A stretch of DNA of 64,000 bases from Candidatus Ruthia sp. Plio_17_S18 (GCA_021730105.1 CP072538.1:1115161-1179160); one strand, 5' to 3'; numbered from the stretch's first letter, positions 9,030 through 19,712 are shown. Notes: generated by a model from the sequence alone, not told the origin. Translations and numbers: made by a program.

Positions 9030-10246
9030 TGAACAGAGTTGTTGTCACAGGAATGGGGATCATTTCTAGTTTGGGTGCAAACTGTATGGAGGTTTTAGCC
9101 TCTTTAAAAACGGCAAAATCAGGCATTAAATTTGACGAAAATCAAGCGCAAATGGGGCTTCGTTCACACATCTCTGGTGCCATTGCCGAATTAGACTATA
9201 GTGAAATCATCGACAGGAAAATGAAACGCTTTATGGCTGACGCTGCCATTTATAATGCAGTTGCCTTGGATGAGGCAATTAAACAATCAGGATTAACACC
9301 TGAACAAATCTCAAATGAACGTACTGGACTTATCATGGGCTCTGGTGGCGCTAGCAATCAAAACGTAGTAGAAGCCGCCGACATTTTAAGAGAAAAAGGC
9401 ATTAAGCGCGTTGGTCCTTATCGCGTACCACGCACGATGGGCTCTACAACATCGGCTTGCCTTTCAACCCTCTTCAAAATTAAAGGCATTAACTATTCAA
9501 TCAGCTCTGCCTGTTCAACCTCTGCACACTGCATTGGCAACGCTATGGAGCAAATTCAAATGGGCAAACAAGATGTGGTATTTGCTGGTGGTGGTGAAGA
9601 GCTAGATTGGTCGCTCACCATGTTGTTTGATGCAATGGGTGCCTTGTCTTCTAAATACAACGAAATGCCTTCAAATGCTTCTCGTGCTTTTGATACGAGT
9701 CGTGATGGTTTTGTTATTTCTGGTGGTGGTGGTGCGTTAGTACTTGAATCATTAGAACATGCCCAAGCTCGAGACGCAACTATTCTTGCAGAACTCACAG
9801 GCTATGGTGCAACATCTGATGGCTATGATATGGTTGCACCGTCAGGTGAAGGCGCTAAACGTTGCATGCAACTTGCTATTTCAACTATTAAAGGTTCGAT
9901 TGATTATATCAATGCACACGGCACTTCTACTCCTGTGGGTGATGTTAAAGAATTAGATGCCATTAAAGCAGTGTTTGGCAATAACATACCAAATGTAGGC
10001 TCAACCAAATCTCTTTCTGGACATGCATTGGGTGCAGCAGGCGTGAATGAGTCAATCTACTCATTACTAATGCTACAAAATGACTTTATGGCTGAATCTG
10101 TTAATATTGCAAATCTTGATAAGGCAGCCGAAGGCGTGCCAATTGTACGAACAACAACCAAGCAATCACTCAAACGAGTGATGTCTAATAGCTTTGGCTT
10201 TGGTGGTACAAATGCTTGTTTAGTCTTCGAAAAATTTAAGCAATAA
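9029..10246 (+). CDS. fabB: 3-oxoacyl-ACP synthase I
   Basis: Elongates the unsaturated product of FabA. The 405-aa product carries the thiolase-fold catalytic triad: Cys in [10 protein letters not shown], His in [12 protein letters not shown] and His in SGHALGAAG; the C-terminal [15 protein letters not shown] is also present. It overlaps fabA by one base. Convergent to secF; the 41-bp gap has no strong terminator. Confidence 0.96.
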   Translation: MNRVVVTGMGIISSLGANCMEVLASLKTAKSGIKFDENQAQMGLRSHISGAIAELDYSEIIDRKMKRFMADAAIYNAVALDEAIKQSGLTPEQISNERTGLIMGSGGASNQNVVEAADILREKGIKRVGPYRVPRTMGSTTSACLSTLFKIKGINYSISSACSTSAHCIGNAMEQIQMGKQDVVFAGGGEELDWSLTMLFDAMGALSSKYNEMPSNASRAFDTSRDGFVISGGGGALVLESLEHAQARDATILAELTGYGATSDGYDMVAPSGEGAKRCMQLAISTIKGSIDYINAHGTSTPVGDVKELDAIKAVFGNNIPNVGSTKSLSGHALGAAGVNESIYSLLMLQNDFMAESVNIANLDKAAEGVPIVRTTTKQSLKRVMSNSFGFGGTNACLVFEKFKQ

Positions 10247-10287
10247 ACGAAAGAAATTCTTAACAAAAGAAATCAAATATTACTTAA

Positions 10288-11214
10288 CTATGGTAGCGAG
10301 TCAAGCGCTTTCTTTTCTTTTTCAGATGGCAATAAATCTTCCTTAGTAATACCCAAAGCAAGAATCATTGAACTAGCAACATAAATAGAAGAATAAGTAC
10401 CTACTACCACACCAATTAGTAATGCTAAAGCAAAATTATGAATGGTTTCACCACCTAAAAAGAACAATGCTAACAACACCAATAAGGTGGTTAAAGAAGT
10501 CATGATTGTTCTAGATAGCGTTTGATTAAGCGCGCCATTAATAATCTTAGAAGAATCAACATGACGTGTTGATAAAAAATTTTCACGAATTCGGTCAAAT
10601 ACGACAATAGTATCATTCAAAGAATAGCCAGTGACGGCTAATATGGCAGCCAACACTGTTAAATCAAACTCAATTTGAAATAATGAGAAAAAGCCTAGGG
10701 TAATAATAACATCATGAATAAGGGCAGCAATTGAGCCTAATGAAAACCGATACTCAAAACGCACTGCCACATAAATCAAAATACCAATCAGTGCATACAA
10801 CATCGCCAAACCACCATCATTAGTGAGCTCTTCACCCACTTTAGGACCTACAAATTCGACCCGACGAATATCAACATCATCGCATAATAAATTGATGATT
10901 TTTGAACTTAGTTTGGCGCTAGAAATTGATTGCGGCTCTAAGCGAATTAAAACCTCATTAGTTGAACCAAAGTATTGGACATTGGCCCTTTTAAAATTTG
11001 CCTTGTCTAGCGTGGCTCTAATCTCAGCTAAATCAACACCTTGTTGATAACCTGCTTCAATTAAAGTGCCACCCGTAAAATCAATGCCTAGCTTGAGCCC
11101 GTTCATGATCAATGAAAAAGTGCTAGCAGCAACCAACAACACCGAAAATATAATGGCATAAGTGCGCTTGCCCACAAAATCAATCGTTGGAATGTTTAGT
11201 GATTTGAAACTCAT
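10288..11214 (-). CDS. secF: protein translocase subunit SecF
   Basis: Accessory Sec translocon subunit that uses the proton gradient to help late translocation. The 308-aa product has an N-terminal helix, the periplasmic domain starting GLKLGIDFTGGTLIE, and the SecD/F motifs TGYSLNDTIVVFDRIREN and LTTLLVLLALFFLGG. Six membrane helices fit the family. It overlaps secD by 4 bp (ATGA) and belongs to the serS-yajC-secD-secF run. Confidence 0.96.
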   Translation of the reverse strand: MSFKSLNIPTIDFVGKRTYAIIFSVLLVAASTFSLIMNGLKLGIDFTGGTLIEAGYQQGVDLAEIRATLDKANFKRANVQYFGSTNEVLIRLEPQSISSAKLSSKIINLLCDDVDIRRVEFVGPKVGEELTNDGGLAMLYALIGILIYVAVRFEYRFSLGSIAALIHDVIITLGFFSLFQIEFDLTVLAAILAVTGYSLNDTIVVFDRIRENFLSTRHVDSSKIINGALNQTLSRTIMTSLTTLLVLLALFFLGGETIHNFALALLIGVVVGTYSSIYVASSMILALGITKEDLLPSEKEKKALDSLP

Positions 11215-13061
11215 ATTGAAATCTCCTCTAACTTTTTGCCGCCGTATATTTTATTAATGATTGCACGTGAGACAATAATGGCTGTAAACATTGAAGTGAT
11301 AATACCAATTGATAAAGTAATCGCAAAGCCTTTAATTGATCCAGTGCCAAAACTAAACAAGACCAATGCTGCAATTAAGGTTGTAATATTAGCATCTACA
11401 ATGGTCAGTAGCGCTTTATCATAGCCGCTTGAAATGGCTTTTTGAATATTGCTATTTGTGCCTAACTCTTCTTTAATGCGCTCAAAAATTAACACATTGG
11501 CATCCACCGCCATACCCACTGTAAGTACAATACCTGCAATACCTGGCAACGTCAGAGTGGCTTGTAATAAAGATAAAACAGACACAATCATCACCAAGTT
11601 AAGCGTCAAAGCCACATTAGCCACCATACCAAATACACGGTAACGCATAGCCATAAAAAACAAAACCAAAACAAAACCAACCAATACTGATATCACGCCC
11701 TTGGTAATATTATCCACACCAAGACTTGGTCCAATGGTGCGTTCCTCAATAATTTCAATTGGTGCTGAGAGTGAACCTGCCCTCAATAATAACGCTAAAT
11801 TACGCGCTTCCCGAACACTGTCAATTCCTGTAATTTGAAACCGTGATGAAAATGTACCTTGGATTGTAGCAGCATTAATAATATCTCTCGTGGTAATGCG
11901 TTTTTTAATGGTTTTGCCATTTTTAGTTATGGTTTCAACTTTATTTTCAATAAAGACAACTGCCATACGATGGTGTAAGTATTTTTTAGTGGTATTAAGC
12001 ATCGCTCTACCGCCAACACTATCAAGTGTGATATTCACCATTGGAATGTTGTTTTCTTGGTCAATGCCAGATGCCGCACCTGTAATGTTCTCACCCGTTG
12101 TGATAACACGACTCTTTAGCAATAAAGTACGACCATCTTTAAAATAATAAAGCTTTGAGCCAATTGGCACACGCCCTGATTGAATGGCTGTTTGTGGGTC
12201 ATTTTTTTCATCAACCAGTCTAAATTCCAAAGTTGCCACCGCACCTAAAATCTCTTTTGCTCTGGCTGTATCTTGTACACCTGGCAGTTGAACCACAATA
12301 CGCTCTGAGCCTTGTTGTTGAATAATTGGTTCTGCCACGCCTAACTCATTTACTCGATTACGCAATGTGGTAATATTCTGCTTAAGTGCACTTTTCTTGG
12401 CTTGTCTTTGTGCACTCTCGCTAATGCCAATGTGTAGTGACAACTCATCCGTATTATTATCAAGCACCACTAAATCATTCAATTCTGATTTAATTAACTG
12501 AGTTGCTTTGTCTTTTAGTTCAGAGCGCTTAAAACGAATAACAATATTGCCATTTTCTTGCTTGATACTCTTATATAGTCTATCTTTACGCAATAAAACA
12601 CGAAGTTCATTATACGTCTTATCCATTGAAGCTGAAATGACCGCCTCCATATCAACTTCTAATAAGAAATGCACACCCCCCCTAAGATCCAAACCAAGCG
12701 ACATGGCCTTACCGCCAAGGCTTGCCAACCAAGTTGGCACAGAAGGTGCTAAATTTAATGCTACTACATAACGACGACCCAATGCCTGCTTAAGTGCGTC
12801 TTTAGCTAAAAGCTGTTGTGTATTGTTTTTAAAACGTGCCAAAATTCTTTGATTGGCTAATTCGACAGATTTAAACTCAATGTGTTGCGCTTTTAATGCA
12901 TTTTTAACTTTGTCCAAATCTTGATCAACAATCAAAGCATTGCCTGCACTTGACACTTGAACGGCCAAATCAGAGCCAAATATATTAGGCAGTGCATATA
13001 ACATTGAAAGCAATAAAACAAATGCAATCAATGCATTCTTAAGCCCCGAGTAATGATTCAT
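11211..13061 (-). CDS. secD: protein translocase subunit SecD
   Basis: 616-aa partner of SecF, with an N-terminal helix (NALIAFVLLLSMLYALPNI), the large periplasmic P1 region with GLDLRGGVHFLLEVD and RIVVQLPGVQDTARAKEIL, and a C-terminal RND-like membrane domain with TVGMAVDANVLIFERIKEE. Length is normal for gammaproteobacteria. The yajC gene is 16 bp upstream and secF overlaps downstream. Confidence 0.97.
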   Translation of the reverse strand: MNHYSGLKNALIAFVLLLSMLYALPNIFGSDLAVQVSSAGNALIVDQDLDKVKNALKAQHIEFKSVELANQRILARFKNNTQQLLAKDALKQALGRRYVVALNLAPSVPTWLASLGGKAMSLGLDLRGGVHFLLEVDMEAVISASMDKTYNELRVLLRKDRLYKSIKQENGNIVIRFKRSELKDKATQLIKSELNDLVVLDNNTDELSLHIGISESAQRQAKKSALKQNITTLRNRVNELGVAEPIIQQQGSERIVVQLPGVQDTARAKEILGAVATLEFRLVDEKNDPQTAIQSGRVPIGSKLYYFKDGRTLLLKSRVITTGENITGAASGIDQENNIPMVNITLDSVGGRAMLNTTKKYLHHRMAVVFIENKVETITKNGKTIKKRITTRDIINAATIQGTFSSRFQITGIDSVREARNLALLLRAGSLSAPIEIIEERTIGPSLGVDNITKGVISVLVGFVLVLFFMAMRYRVFGMVANVALTLNLVMIVSVLSLLQATLTLPGIAGIVLTVGMAVDANVLIFERIKEELGTNSNIQKAISSGYDKALLTIVDANITTLIAALVLFSFGTGSIKGFAITLSIGIITSMFTAIIVSRAIINKIYGGKKLEEISI

Positions 13062-13077
13062 AATGGTTATTTCTTAA

Positions 13078-13416
13078 CTAAATTTTAGCACTGCCTTTTG
13101 GCATTTTTTGGTTAACACCTTGCTTTTGCACCTTAATCACAACACCATCAGCAATTTCCAATGTTGCAAAAGATTCATATACAGAAACAACCTTACCAAT
13201 AACACCACCATTAGTCACAACTTCATCGCCTGTTTTTAATGCTGCTAATAATGTTTTGTGCTCCTTGGCGCGTTTTTGTTGTGGTCTGATGAGTAAAAAA
13301 TACATCAACACAAACATAATCAATAAAAATGGCAATCCGCCCCACGGACTTGAAATATCGTTTCCTACTGAACCTTCTGCAAATACTGGTGTAATTATTA
13401 AATCTAATAAACTCAT
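13078..13416 (-). CDS. yajC: preprotein translocase subunit YajC
   Basis: 112-aa single-span inner-membrane protein of the SecDF-YajC complex. It shows the helix LPFLLIMFVLMYFLLIRPQQ followed by KRAKEHKTLLAALKTGDEVVTNGGVIGKV (quoted in parts), which is diagnostic of the family. An AAGGAGATAAA ribosome site precedes ATG 13416. Commonly tgt lies upstream; here serS does. Confidence 0.95.
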   Translation of the reverse strand: MSLLDLIITPVFAEGSVGNDISSPWGGLPFLLIMFVLMYFLLIRPQQKRAKEHKTLLAALKTGDEVVTNGGVIGKVVSVYESFATLEIADGVVIKVQKQGVNQKMPKGSAKI

Positions 13417-13438
13417 TTTATCTCCTTATGTAAAAAAA

Positions 13439-14755
<1,317 letters not shown>

Positions 14756-14811
14756 TTAAACGCCTAGTTATACTAGGTTTGGCTTTAAAAACTAACTTCG
14801 GAAATTATACT

Positions 14812-15099
14812 ATGTTTAATTCATTTTCAAGCAGTGATGCTTGCAAACTATTGGCTAATGGTGCTCAATTAGTTGATGTTCGCTCTAGTAGAGAATTTGC
14901 TCAAGGTGCACTACCAAATGCAATCAATCTGCCACTGCAATCCATTATGGGTGCTGACCAAATCATCGATCGTGACAAGGCCGTTATTCTTTATTGCGTT
15001 ACGGGTGCTCGCTCATCAACTGCTAAAAATTATTTAATCCAAATGGGTTATGAGAATGTTAATGATTTAGGCTCCTTTAAGAACTACAACTGCGAGTAG
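14812..15099 (+). CDS. single-domain rhodanese (sulfurtransferase)
   Basis: 95-aa rhodanese-like protein with the N-terminal QLVDVRSSREFAQGALPNAINLP motif (in parts: LVDVRSSREF, GALPNAINLP) and the active-site loop YCVTGARS with the catalytic Cys. Such small rhodaneses move sulfane sulfur as persulfide and are common near sulfur metabolism genes. ATG 14812 is preferred over a TTG at 14779 because the shorter form matches the domain boundary. Two genes down is trxC, a possible reductant. Substrate unknown. Confidence 0.85.
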   Translation: MFNSFSSSDACKLLANGAQLVDVRSSREFAQGALPNAINLPLQSIMGADQIIDRDKAVILYCVTGARSSTAKNYLIQMGYENVNDLGSFKNYNCE

Positions 15100-15129
15100 C
15101 ACAATACAATAATGGTATAAACTGGTGCA

Positions 15130-15762
15130 ATGAGAGTTAAAAGCACTTGGCACAAAACCCAAGTTAAAACCATTGACGACATTGCCGGCGCGCTGGCATT
15201 TAACTCGTGGCGCATTACTAAAAATCATTTAGAAGATTTAATTAACGAAGCTTTCGTGATTGAAAAAGCACAGGTGTTTGATGTAATCTCTGAATACTTA
15301 TGCTTTCTAATTCAGTGCATTGATAGGCTGGTATTTGATAAATTAGATGCCAAACAACGTCAAGCATTGATTGTCAAGCTAGCCAAACAATCGGCTGATT
15401 ATTTTCACGAAAACAAACAAGAGCGTCTTGGCTCATGCGAGCACTGGAAAGACTTTATTCAAATTTATAATGTCAGGTCTCAAGACTACGCCAATTATGA
15501 ATTTACAAATGGTGAGCCTAATTATCATTTCTTAAGATACTTCGCAGAGAAAATTCAAAAGTCTATGACTCATGCTGATTCAAAATGGATTGTCCAACAA
15601 ATGATTGAAATCCAAGCGCCAAAAGCCTTTAAATCAATTAAAAAAAGTGTTAAAGATTTGGTAGCAGTTGAAAAAATAATCTTCAAAGTTGAAAAAATAA
15701 AAAATAAAGAGAACAAAATTACCAGATCCAAACGCAAATCAACCCGCCCTGACTTGCAATAA
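15130..15762 (+). CDS. conserved hypothetical protein with basic C-terminal tail
   Basis: 210-aa protein that I do not recognise. The N-terminal half is a mixed helical region (IDDIAGALAFNSWRITKNHLEDL, FVIEKAQVFDVISEYLCFLIQCIDRLVF as separate segments); there is no signal peptide and no long membrane helix. The last 45 residues are strongly basic and lysine-rich (VEKIKNKENKITRSKRKSTR). It lies 31 bp after the rhodanese and 53 bp before trxC, all on the plus strand, so they may be co-transcribed. No metal-binding cysteine pairs. Intact frame, so probably functional. Confidence 0.7.
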   Translation: MRVKSTWHKTQVKTIDDIAGALAFNSWRITKNHLEDLINEAFVIEKAQVFDVISEYLCFLIQCIDRLVFDKLDAKQRQALIVKLAKQSADYFHENKQERLGSCEHWKDFIQIYNVRSQDYANYEFTNGEPNYHFLRYFAEKIQKSMTHADSKWIVQQMIEIQAPKAFKSIKKSVKDLVAVEKIIFKVEKIKNKENKITRSKRKSTRPDLQ

Positions 15763-15814
15763 ACCCAACCCACCCATAGATAAAACCCAATGATATGAAA
15801 AAATAGGAACTAAC

Positions 15815-16237
15815 ATGATTGCAATGTGCCCAAACTGTGGCGGACTTAACAATATTCCAAAAGACAAATTAAACAACAAACCCAATTGTGGTAAATGCAA
15901 AAGTTCAATTTATAACAAAGAGTCTGTTAATATGAATGGCACACAACTCACTCGTGCAATAGAAAAAACTGATGAATTATTGGTGATTGATTTTTGGGCA
16001 GCTTGGTGCGGACCATGCAAAACATTCGCCCCTACTTTTAAACAAGTAGCAGCACAACTTGAGCCTAAAGCTCGATTTATCAAAATAGAAACTGACAAAG
16101 AACAAGCCATTTCCACAAAGTACAACATCCGCTCCATTCCAACACTAGCCATTTTTAAAAATGGTAAAGAAATAGAACGCATTTCTGGCGTATTTAGTGC
16201 GCCAGATTTTACTAATTGGGTTAATCAACATATCTAA
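15815..16237 (+). CDS. trxC: thioredoxin 2 (zinc-binding)
   Basis: 140-aa thiol-disulfide oxidoreductase. The N-terminus has two CxxC pairs (CPNC at residues 5-8, CGKC at about 25-28) forming the zinc site that distinguishes TrxC from TrxA. The thioredoxin fold follows, with DFWAAWCGPCKTFAP active site and the cis-Pro loop RSIPTLAIFKNGKE. Cytosolic. AGGAACTAAC precedes the ATG. Intact, and the last gene before the decayed region. Confidence 0.95.
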   Translation: MIAMCPNCGGLNNIPKDKLNNKPNCGKCKSSIYNKESVNMNGTQLTRAIEKTDELLVIDFWAAWCGPCKTFAPTFKQVAAQLEPKARFIKIETDKEQAISTKYNIRSIPTLAIFKNGKEIERISGVFSAPDFTNWVNQHI

Positions 16238-16271
16238 ATAAATTAGAACACTGTACTAGTTTTCAACCGTA

Positions 16272-17170
16272 TCACCAAATAAGTGCAGAAAATGCATCTT
16301 CTACTAGATAATTAACATTATCTCCAGTTAAATTTTTAAGGAAATCGACTAATGCACTTATTTCATCTCCATTCAAATTAAGTGGGAGAATCAAAGGACT
16401 TAAGAGTGAATTTTGAAAACAACCTTTGTTATAAAAATTAACCACACTCTTTAGTGTTAGTAAAGATCCATTATGCATATATGGTGCTGTTAAATTTATG
16501 TTTCTAAGTGAGGGGGTATTATATTTCCATCTATCATTTGGATTTTGGGTTATTTCACTTGCTATAGACATGGATTGCAAATAACCTACGCCCGTATTGT
16601 GCAGCTTATTGTCAGTTAATAATGCATGCTTTTTATTAATACTGTGGCAGTTATAACAACCAGCCTTTCCTGTGAACAATTCAAAACCTAATTTAGCTTG
16701 CTTACTCATTGTATCTTGATACCCGCCGTAATACCATTTGTCAAAATTTGCATTGGCAGAAATTAATGTTCTTTGATAACTAGCAAAGGCTTGACCAATA
16801 GTAACAATTGAAACAGACTTGCCATTAAATGCTCGTTTAAACAAACCTTGATAATCTTTTGAATTTTTTATTTTATTAATCACACTGGAAAAAGATGGGT
16901 TACCCATTTCGTTTTTAAACAAGAATGGACTCCATACTTGTCATAAAATGATTTATCCATATATGCTATGTTATAAATTGTTGATGTATTTCTACGAACA
17001 CTACGCCCTGCAATACCAACAGTTGTAGCCAATTCGTTACTGGTAAATCCCTGTTCTGGAATATGGCACATAGCACAAGAAATTGTATTGTTTAATGACA
17101 ATCTTCTATCAAAAAATATCTTTTTTCCTAAATCAATCTTAGCTTTGTTAATTGTATTCTTCTAATATAG
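16272..17170 (-). pseudogene. decayed di-haem cytochrome c peroxidase / MauG-type gene
   Basis: Two frames carry one protein. The upstream frame (from about 17158 to 16923) reads KIDLGKKIFFDRRLS then CAMCHIPEQGFTSNEL (first haem CxxCH); the downstream frame (16272-16922) reads FKNEMGNPSFSSVINKIK, IGQAFASYQRTLIS, then GCYNCHSINKK (second haem), NTPSLRNINLTAPYMHNGSL. The shift is at about 16915-16925, and a segment between them is missing. The signal peptide and N-terminus are lost, and a frame change with a TAG lies at about 17165. MauG-type proteins of this family act in the periplasm. It is the last gene of the decayed minus-strand operon. Confidence 0.8.
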
Positions 17171-17172
17171 AA

Positions 17173-17375
17173 CTAATTTGTTGCTGGATTTTTGTTGTAA
17201 TCAACAAGCCATATTGTGTCATCCTCCCCAATATGTTTGCTATGTTTTTTTAAAACTTCAGGCGTGTTTCTTTGGGGGTCAAAGTTCAAACTTAACAAAC
17301 GTTAAAACTATCTATTTTAGCTATTTCTGCTTTAACCTGACTGGTAACAAACATTGTTAATAGGCAGTCATTAAC
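17173..17375 (-). pseudogene. decayed SCO1/SenC copper chaperone gene fragment
   Basis: On the minus strand the frame ending TAG 17173-17175 reads LNFDPQRNTPEVLKKHS then GEDDTIWLVDYNK, matching the FDPERDTPEVL block of SCO1/SenC proteins (copper delivery to cytochrome oxidase and other copper enzymes). Just upstream, in another frame, lies TSQVKAEIAKI, which fits the preceding helix. The N-terminal domain with the CxxxC copper site is gone or unrecognisable. It sits between the fghA and mauG relics. The call rests on about 60 residues. Confidence 0.6.
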
Positions 17376-17379
17376 ATCA

Positions 17380-18192
17380 TTACAATTTAAATAGACAAAC
17401 ACCAATAAATGAAGCAACAAAGTGGTAATTATGGTCGTAACCCTTTCTCATATTTAAATCAAGTGGCACTCCTTGTTGTTGACAAATTTTGAACAAGGTT
17501 TATGAATGTAATTGCTTTCCTAAAAATTCATCTGCCCACCCCCTTGATCAATTAATATGGAATCAACGCTAGCACCATTTTGAATTAAAAAGCTAGCATC
17601 ATATGCTTGCCATTGCTTTTCATCTGCCCCTAAATAAGTTGTCAAACAATTTCTGCCCCGGTCGCATTTTGTAGGGTTGCAAATTGGAGAAAATGCTGAA
17701 ACAGACCGGTAGGCGTTTTTATTCTTTAGGGCACAAATCAAAGCGCCATGCTCACCCATTGAGCGTCCAGATATATATTTAACGCCATTAATAACAGAAA
17801 AATTACCCTCTATTAGAGCAGGTAATTCATCTACTATACATATTATAGTTCTGACTAAAAGGCGGCTGAGTAACATCCACATAAAATCCAGAACCTTTGC
17901 CTAAGTCATAACAATCAGGATAATCAACAATATTCTTACCTCTGGGCAAGGTATCTGGCATGATAACAGCAATCCCTAGTTCAGCAGTATACCTTTGCAT
18001 TCCCGCTTTGATACGCAAATTATCATAAGTGCAAGTCAAGTCAGAAAGTCAATATAAAGGCGGTACTTTTTACTTTGTCGCTTGTGGCGGTAGATAAATA
18101 GAAAAAGTCATCTCGCAATCATTAACTTTTGATTGATGCGTGTAGCGTTTTAACAACCCACCAAATTCGTTAACACTTTCAATTTCTTGCAT
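17380..18192 (-). pseudogene. fghA: decayed S-formylglutathione hydrolase (esterase D family)
   Basis: ATG 18190-18192 starts MQEIESVNEFGGLLKRYTHQS and continues to FSIYLPPQATK, then TAA. After a damaged stretch it continues with CTYDNLRIKAGMQRYTAELGIAV and PDTLPRG, a frameshift near 17850, then the nucleophile region ISGRSMGEHGALICALK (catalytic Ser; G-x-S-M-G-E-H is intact), YLGADEKQWQAYDA, ILIDQGG (catalytic Asp) and, in a third frame, MRKGYDHNYHFVASFIG (catalytic His) ending near 17380. Nearly all of the family's roughly 280 residues can be traced through at least three stops or shifts. The intact enzyme would hydrolyse S-formylglutathione to formate. Confidence 0.85.
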
Positions 18193-18201
18193 AATCAATT
18201 T

Positions 18202-18460
18202 CTAGAAAATAATCACTGAACGAATACTCTTACCTTCGTGCATTAGCTCAAAAGCATGATTAATATCTTCTAGGCCCATTGTGTGCGTGACTAATTTATC
18301 TAATTCAATCTCGCCATTCATATATCTATCGACATATCCAGGTAATTCTGTACGACCTTTGACACTACCAAAAGCCGAGCCTTTCCAGTGCGTCCAACAA
18401 CTAAATTAAACGGTCGTGTTTCAATAGTTTGCCCAGCCCCGCCCCAACACCTACTCTCAT
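18202..18460 (-). pseudogene. frmA: C-terminal remnant of S-(hydroxymethyl)glutathione dehydrogenase (class III ADH)
   Basis: The minus strand reads [17 protein letters not shown], a frameshift near 18395, then [39 protein letters not shown] and [14 protein letters not shown] before TAG 18202. These are the C-terminal third of class III alcohol dehydrogenase, which oxidises the glutathione-formaldehyde adduct. The N-terminal two thirds (zinc and NAD sites) are missing. It lies 9 bp upstream of fghA, the normal partner gene. Confidence 0.85.
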
Positions 18461-18474
18461 ATTTGTTTTTCCTT

Positions 18475-18666
18475 TTAATGTGTATAGTTGATTTTAATTG
18501 TCTTAATAGTTTTAAGGAATCTTATGTCAATACAGTCCATTAATGCCAGATTTAAAGCGTCATATGGCTCTAAATCCAAACTGCGCAATCGAGATCTATC
18601 ATATCCATATCATCTCTTGGGCAGGTGTGATGCCGTTTTATCTACGGCGGAATGTATAGTTATCAT
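18475..18666 (-). pseudogene. small ORF with in-frame TGA between mtoX and frmA relics
   Basis: ATG 18664-18666 is preceded by AAAAGGAGAATAAT, one of the best ribosome sites in this region. It reads MITIHSAVDKTASHLPKR, then TGA, then continues open as YGYDRSRLRSLDLEPYDALN and CIDIRFLKTIKTIKINYTH to TAA 18475-18477, 64 codons in all. I cannot assign a family. Position in a decayed operon suggests one more broken gene, probably shortened. Confidence 0.4.
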
Positions 18667-18685
18667 ATTATTCTCCTTTTTATTT

Positions 18686-19000
18686 TTATAATGGTGTCGA
18701 ACGGTCAACTAAAGACATTTGTACTTCTTCATTAGTGTTGCTATTATTTGCATATAACGAATAAGCACCAAGCCTCATTTGATGAGCTCTGCCCAATTTT
18801 TCCTTATAAAAATCAATGGTAAACTCATGTACTAACCCATTACCATTCCATTTATAAAGTTTTCGTCACCATCCCGTTTTTGTCCCAATTAGCAAGTAAA
18901 GATGTTGTAAAGTAAAGTCTTTTACCATCTCAACTTGATGAAACCATATTAACTTGGCTGCCAAAGTTGACTGTCATTACTACTAATTGAAATATCTAAA
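18686..19000 (-). pseudogene. mtoX: decayed selenium-binding protein 56 / methanethiol oxidase gene
   Basis: The minus strand from about 19000 reads PLLLDISISSND, then QVNMVSSS, a TGA, then DGKRLYFTTSLLANWDKNG, a frameshift, then YKWNGNGLVHEFTIDFYKEK and LGRAHQMRLGAYSLYA to TAA 18686-18688. These blocks match the last part of the SBP56/methanethiol oxidase family (DGKR-Y-TSLL-NWD and the D/EFTIDF..E.LGR-H-MRLG ending). The N-terminal two thirds are gone. MtoX is periplasmic and releases formaldehyde, sulfide and hydrogen peroxide from methanethiol. No function can remain. Confidence 0.72.
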
Positions 19001-19009
19001 AGCAACGGA

Positions 19010-19598
19010 ATTTAACACGGCAGATAAAATCTGTGAGGCTGCAATTAGATCTTTTTTATCAGCGCGGATTTTTTAACACCTCAGTACTACACCATATACA
19101 AAAAGAGTCGCAAATAAGCATATAGGTGCAATATATCATCATTTTAAAGACAAGAAAGGTATTGCTAGCGCTTTACAAAAAAATATTCTGGAGCAAATAA
19201 ATGTAGCATTTATTGATACCATCAATCAACACAAACAAAATACTTTAGTATTGTTACTCATAATGACTGAAAAAGAACCTAGAACAATGAAATTTATTTT
19301 TCATTCCAAATATTCAGAATACAGTGATTTAAATAAATCAATTTTTCAATCAAAACCATTCCAAAGTATCAGTCATAAAATGATGAATAACTGCAATAGT
19401 AGTATTCTTAATCAACAAGAACACTCAATTGATTTAATCATGGCCACTTTACTCAGTTTACCAGTTCAACTTATTCAATTGCAACTAGATGAGGCAATAA
19501 AAGATTCTATTATCGATAAAGCGGAATTAGTTTGCAACATAATATGGGGTGGTCGTTGTGATGAGTATCAAAGTGTAGGCAATAAAATAAATGATTAA
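19010..19598 (+). pseudogene. broken TetR-family regulator, divergent from the decayed operon
   Basis: Three frames compose a TetR/AcrR-type repressor: TADKICEAAIRS, then LFYQRGFFNTSVL and IQKESQ, then IGAIYHHFKDKKGIASALQKN (the recognition-helix signature), followed by an open C-terminal frame to TAA 19596-19598 (residues such as IDLIMATLLSLPVQLIQLQL). Shifts lie near 19050 and 19105. The DNA-binding domain is thus split. It starts next to the mtoX relic on the opposite strand and may once have controlled that operon. The effector is unknown. Confidence 0.65.
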
Positions 19599-19672
19599 AA
19601 TTTGCTATTTTTTACTAATAGATACCCTGCTCTTACATAAAGATTAGACCAGATACCAGCAGTAGATAAAAA

Positions 19673-19703
19673 AATACCCAAGCTTTTTAAAACTTGGGTA
19701 TTT
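19673..19703 (-). terminator. intrinsic terminator of the rRNA operon
   Basis: Inverted repeat AAATACCCAAG ... CTTGGGTATTT with a short loop, flanked by A and T runs on both sides. It lies immediately past the 5S 3' end and would end minus-strand rRNA transcripts. It is symmetric, so it could also end transcripts from the plus-strand TetR pseudogene. Confidence 0.8.
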
Positions 19704-19712
19704 TGGAATTAA

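Noticed and set aside
17178-17360. 60-codon plus-strand ORF
   Set aside because: It is antisense to the SCO1 relic, has no ribosome site and is Cys/Phe-rich without pattern.
18900-18950. In-frame TGA in the selenium-binding protein relic as possible selenocysteine
   Set aside because: SBP56 does not use Sec at this site, a frameshift follows within 60 bp and most of the gene is missing, so it is simply a stop.
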